A program made the position numbers and the translations under genes. 64,000 nucleotides of DNA from Bicyclus anynana (taxonomy: Eukaryota > Arthropoda > Insecta > Lepidoptera > Nymphalidae): assembly GCF_947172395.1 (NCBI RefSeq), contig NC_069094.1, forward strand, positions 15,304,292 to 15,368,291, read 5' to 3'. How positions within the stretch are numbered: position 1 is the first letter of the stretch; each line of letters begins with the position of its first letter. The notes beneath the pieces were generated by a model. It was not told where the DNA came from. It was given only the letters and a program-made list of their open reading frames with translations, and made no database searches. Shown in pieces: positions 61,672 to 64,000 of the stretch.

Positions 61672-61999
61672 TTAATATATAAATGTGAAGTCATTCATCA
61701 CGATATCTCGAAAACCGCTTGTCGCACATAGATGAAATTTGGCAGGGAGGTAGTATACAGTTAGAAGGAATCCGTTAAGAACGGATTTTGCGATAAGGCC
61801 GGATTAAAGAGGCTTTGCAAGTTTCAATGAGTCCTTCATTTTTTTACGCTCTAAACTTGAAATTTGGCTGGGAGGTAGATGAATGTATTTTGCGATAGGG
61901 CCGGATTAAGGAGGTCTAAAGTCTCTCGGAAGTTTGTATGAAAGTTCTTAATTTTTCATGCTACAAACTTGAAATTTGGTGGAGAGGTGTTGGGTAAAT
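61672..61999 (+). repeat. Dispersed repeat with internal 103-bp duplication
   Basis: 'cacgatatctcgaaaaccgc' and 'gaaatttggcagggaggtag' open it. Then 'attttgcgataaggccggat' (61784) and 'attttgcgatagggccggat' (61887) begin two tandem blocks, each closing with 'aacttgaaatttgg'. The wording resembles HEL relatives, but no terminus is visible. Confidence 0.5.
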
Positions 62000-62005
62000 A
62001 GAATA

Positions 62006-62211
62006 CAGCCGTGAGCCCAGCGGATATGATCTCTACCTCCGATTCCGGAGGGTGTGGGTTCGAATCTGGTCCGGGGCATGCACCTCCAATTTTTAGTAAT
62101 GTTCATTTTAAGAAATTAAATATCGTGTGTCTCAAACGGTGAAGGAATCGTGAAGGAAACCTGCATAGCAGAGAATTTTCTTAATTATCTGCGTTTGTAA
62201 AGTCTGCCACA
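62006..62211 (+). repeat. SINE-T 5' half
   Basis: tRNA-like head ('cagccgtgagcccagcggat', 'ggttcgaatctggtccgg') and body to 'gtaaagtctgccac'; the 3' half is missing. This is unusual for a retroposon, so a later deletion is likely. Confidence 0.88.
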
Positions 62212-62545
62212 TTTTTAGTGAAAATATCTTAGAAGGAAGAAAAACTCTGTAAGTATTCCATGAGCCGACCCAGGATTCGAATCCAGGACCTAGTGATCAA
62301 TGACCAACGAGGCAGCTTTTCACTATTTTCCCTTAAAACGCAACAATATAAACTGACACGAGTAATATAAAACGATGAGTATCACAACGACTGCTAATCC
62401 ATACGTATTCAGAAACCATCACTGCGATGAAAATGTTCGCCGCATATTAAATGGATACCTAATCCGCGGGCCACGACCTCCCTGAGCTCAAAGCGTCGCG
62501 TCAAGCGGTAAAACAAATACATTAGACTACAATCACACTTCAAGA
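62212..62545. other. Spacer with a tRNA-like scrap
   Basis: 'gacccaggattcgaatccag' at 62270-62289 is a palindromic B-box-like word on the minus strand. No full SINE. Confidence 0.35.
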
Positions 62546-62547
62546 TG

Positions 62548-62610
62548 GATTCGAACCAACGCCCATCGATGGGCGTTGCATCTTCGATTCGATGGGCGTT
62601 GGGTCGAATC
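62548..62610. repeat. Inverted repeat of B-box-like sequence
   Basis: Arms 62548-62569 and 62589-62610 (22 bp, one mismatch) begin and end with gattcgaa.c and its complement, i.e. inverted B boxes. Nested within is a perfect 22-bp palindrome at 62557-62578 centred in cgcccatcgatgggcg. Confidence 0.85.
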
Positions 62611-62940
62611 ATTATCAAGCACCTCCATTATTCCAGTTATGTGCATTTCGGTTTAAAAATATTGTCATTTTTGCAAACTGCGTGCATTATTGTAACAAGA
62701 TTTTCATTACAGTGTTTTTTTAATGGTTTGTCTAAGTTTATGAAGATGTAGGATTTATTTCATTCATTCATTCATTTCAAGAAATGAAATATCACATGTC
62801 TCACACGGTGAACGAAAACCTGAAATTTTCTTAAACTATTAGCTTATGTAATGTCTGCTAGACCGCATTGGGCTATTAGCCTAACCAAACCTAATCCCTC
62901 TCATTCTGATGATGATCTCAATATGAGTTGATGAAAATAG
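62580..62940 (+). repeat. Highly diverged SINE-T
   Basis: 'ttcgattcgatgggcgttgg' and 'caagcacctccattattcc' align with the SINE-T head, and 'aatatcacatgtctcacacg' to 'atgagttgatgaaaatag' with its body. An intervening stretch (about 62650-62770) is not SINE-T. Confidence 0.6.
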
Positions 62941-63204
62941 TATGATTGTAAGTGACGCAATTGTATACTTTAATTGTACCTATTTAATAAAATAAACGGA
63001 CCGGGTATACAGCGTAACGTATAACGTTCAAGGACAACTGTCAGTTTTGACAGATTTTTAAACCGTTCAGTTCGTTACGAATTAGCCAACTGTCAACATC
63101 CCGTGCAACGATGTACGTCCCGAAGAGCTCATTTTCGCCGATTATTTCTGTGTTTTGTTTCGTCCGTTACAATGATGATGATGATAATCACACTTATATT
63201 TATT
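62941..63204. other. Spacer
   Basis: No feature recognised beyond a short ATG-repeat near 63172-63186. Confidence 0.35.
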
Positions 63205-63765
63205 TACTAGCGGACGCCCGCGACTTCGTCCGCGTAAAAAATTATGTAAACTTATCTACCTCTACCTTACCCTGCTCGTAAACCTACCCAACCCTACCCT
63301 ACCCTACCCCTACTTTACTCCTACCCTACCGCTACCGCTAACCCTACCCTCCCCCCATCTTACCCCTACCCTAACCCTACCCGTAACCTATCTATACCCT
63401 ATCCTACAATACCCCTAATCTACCCCTACCCTACCCCTACCTTACTCCTACCCTACCGTTAACCCTAACCCTTCCCTACCCCTACCTTACCCCTACCCTA
63501 ACCCTACCCTACCGGTACCCTACCGGTACCCTACCCCTACACTACCTTACACTACCCTACCCCTATCCTACTCCTCCCCTACCCTATACGTTTCATATCC
63601 TTCCCCTACCTCTACCTTGCCCCTACCCTACACTACCCCTACCTTATCCGTACCCTACCCTACCCTACCCTACACTTTCCCTAAATTACCCCTACCCTAC
63701 CTCTATCCTACCCCTTCCCTACCCCTATCCTACCCCTATCCTATCCCTACCCTCAGTGAAATTGG
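63205..63765 (-). mobile_element. HEL repeat with C-rich (G-rich on minus) array
   Basis: 'ttactagcggacgcccgcga' is the 3' end on the minus strand. It is followed by about 500 bp of degenerate CCCTA/CCCCTA units (63270-63750). The 5' end is not identified, because the array runs into 'cagtgaaattggtccagac'. Confidence 0.7.
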
Positions 63766-63822
63766 TCCAGACTTTTGTGCGTGGTGCAATGACCAAAAGT
63801 ATATAATTTCCCAAGCGACTTC

Positions 63823-63979
63823 TATGCTAATACTATAAAGAGGTAAAGTTTGTGTGGTTGTCGGGGGTTCTTTTACCAATAGAAAGCTACATTATTTGCG
63901 AGTGTCATAAGCTATGTTTGGTCCTCATATTCACACGGGAACGGGAACCACGTAATTGAAACCGCGGGGCGTCATATAG
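63823..63979 (+). mobile_element. HEL repeat
   Basis: 'atgctaatactataaagagg' and 'taaagtttgtgtggttgtcg' to 'gaaaccgcggggcgtcatat'; terminal CTAGT mutated to 'atagc'. Confidence 0.8.
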
Positions 63980-64000
63980 CGGCATTTCTGCGACTTTCAG

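Noticed and set aside
63270..63750. Telomeric repeat tract
   Set aside because: The units are CCCTA/CCCCTA-like and degenerate, not the insect (CCTAA)n, and they sit inside a Helitron-like repeat.

Overview
The window looks like gene-free, AT-rich nuclear DNA from a lepidopteran, probably a butterfly. It is a dense mosaic of non-LTR retrotransposons, two abundant tRNA-derived SINE families, many short Helitron-like repeats, terminal-inverted-repeat (TIR) elements and locally duplicated spacer. I found no host protein gene, no functional tRNA or rRNA gene and no CRISPR array. The assignment rests on repeat types I recognise as characteristic of Lepidoptera, not on a host gene. Family names below are working labels for this window; published names are from memory and unverified.

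Repeat families. SINE-T has a tRNA-like head (A box near TAGCCCAGTGG, B box near GGTTCGAATCC) and a GAT-rich 3' end. SINE-M has a different tRNA-like head (TGGCGCAGTGG / GGTTCGATCC) and an A-rich tail, and resembles the butterfly SINE called Metulj. HEL repeats are about 160-450 bp, often begin CTATACTAATATTATAAA and end in GTCCGCTAGT or GTCAGCTAGT, as Helitrons or Lep1-type elements do. RTE-D fragments are 5'-truncated 3' ends of an RTE/BovB-like retrotransposon, with a readable C-terminus and a GAT-rich tail.

Layout. 1-13 kb: spacer, degenerate SINE-M copies, TIR elements at 2248-2730 and 8282-8989, several HEL copies and an R1-like 3' end. 13.1-15.4 kb: a Jockey/CR1-like reverse-transcriptase fragment splitting an older 165-bp tandem repeat. 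19.66-24.1 kb: a nearly complete RTE-like retrotransposon on the minus strand. Its ORF1 and ORF2 lie in one reading frame of about 1,220 codons broken only by two UAG codons. 24-44 kb: SINEs, HEL copies and four inverted-repeat elements. 44.3-48 kb: a tandem duplication split by a retroelement with an intact 687-codon RT frame. 48-58 kb: RTE-D fragments, paired 21-bp minisatellites and a foldback element with arms of about 190 bp. 58.4-60.5 kb: a tandem SINE pair, then a 620-bp unit repeated 2.5 times, which is the least repeat-family-like part of the window. 61-64 kb: HEL copies, including a C-rich microsatellite-bearing one, and SINE-T remnants.

How the parts relate. The only plausibly active machinery is retrotransposon reverse transcriptase with apurinic-type endonuclease (RTE-like element) and an endonuclease-less RT copy (Jockey/CR1-like). 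SINE-T shares its extreme 3' end with RTE-D, which suggests SINE-T is copied by RTE enzymes. HEL repeats and TIR elements are non-autonomous here; no helicase or transposase gene is present.
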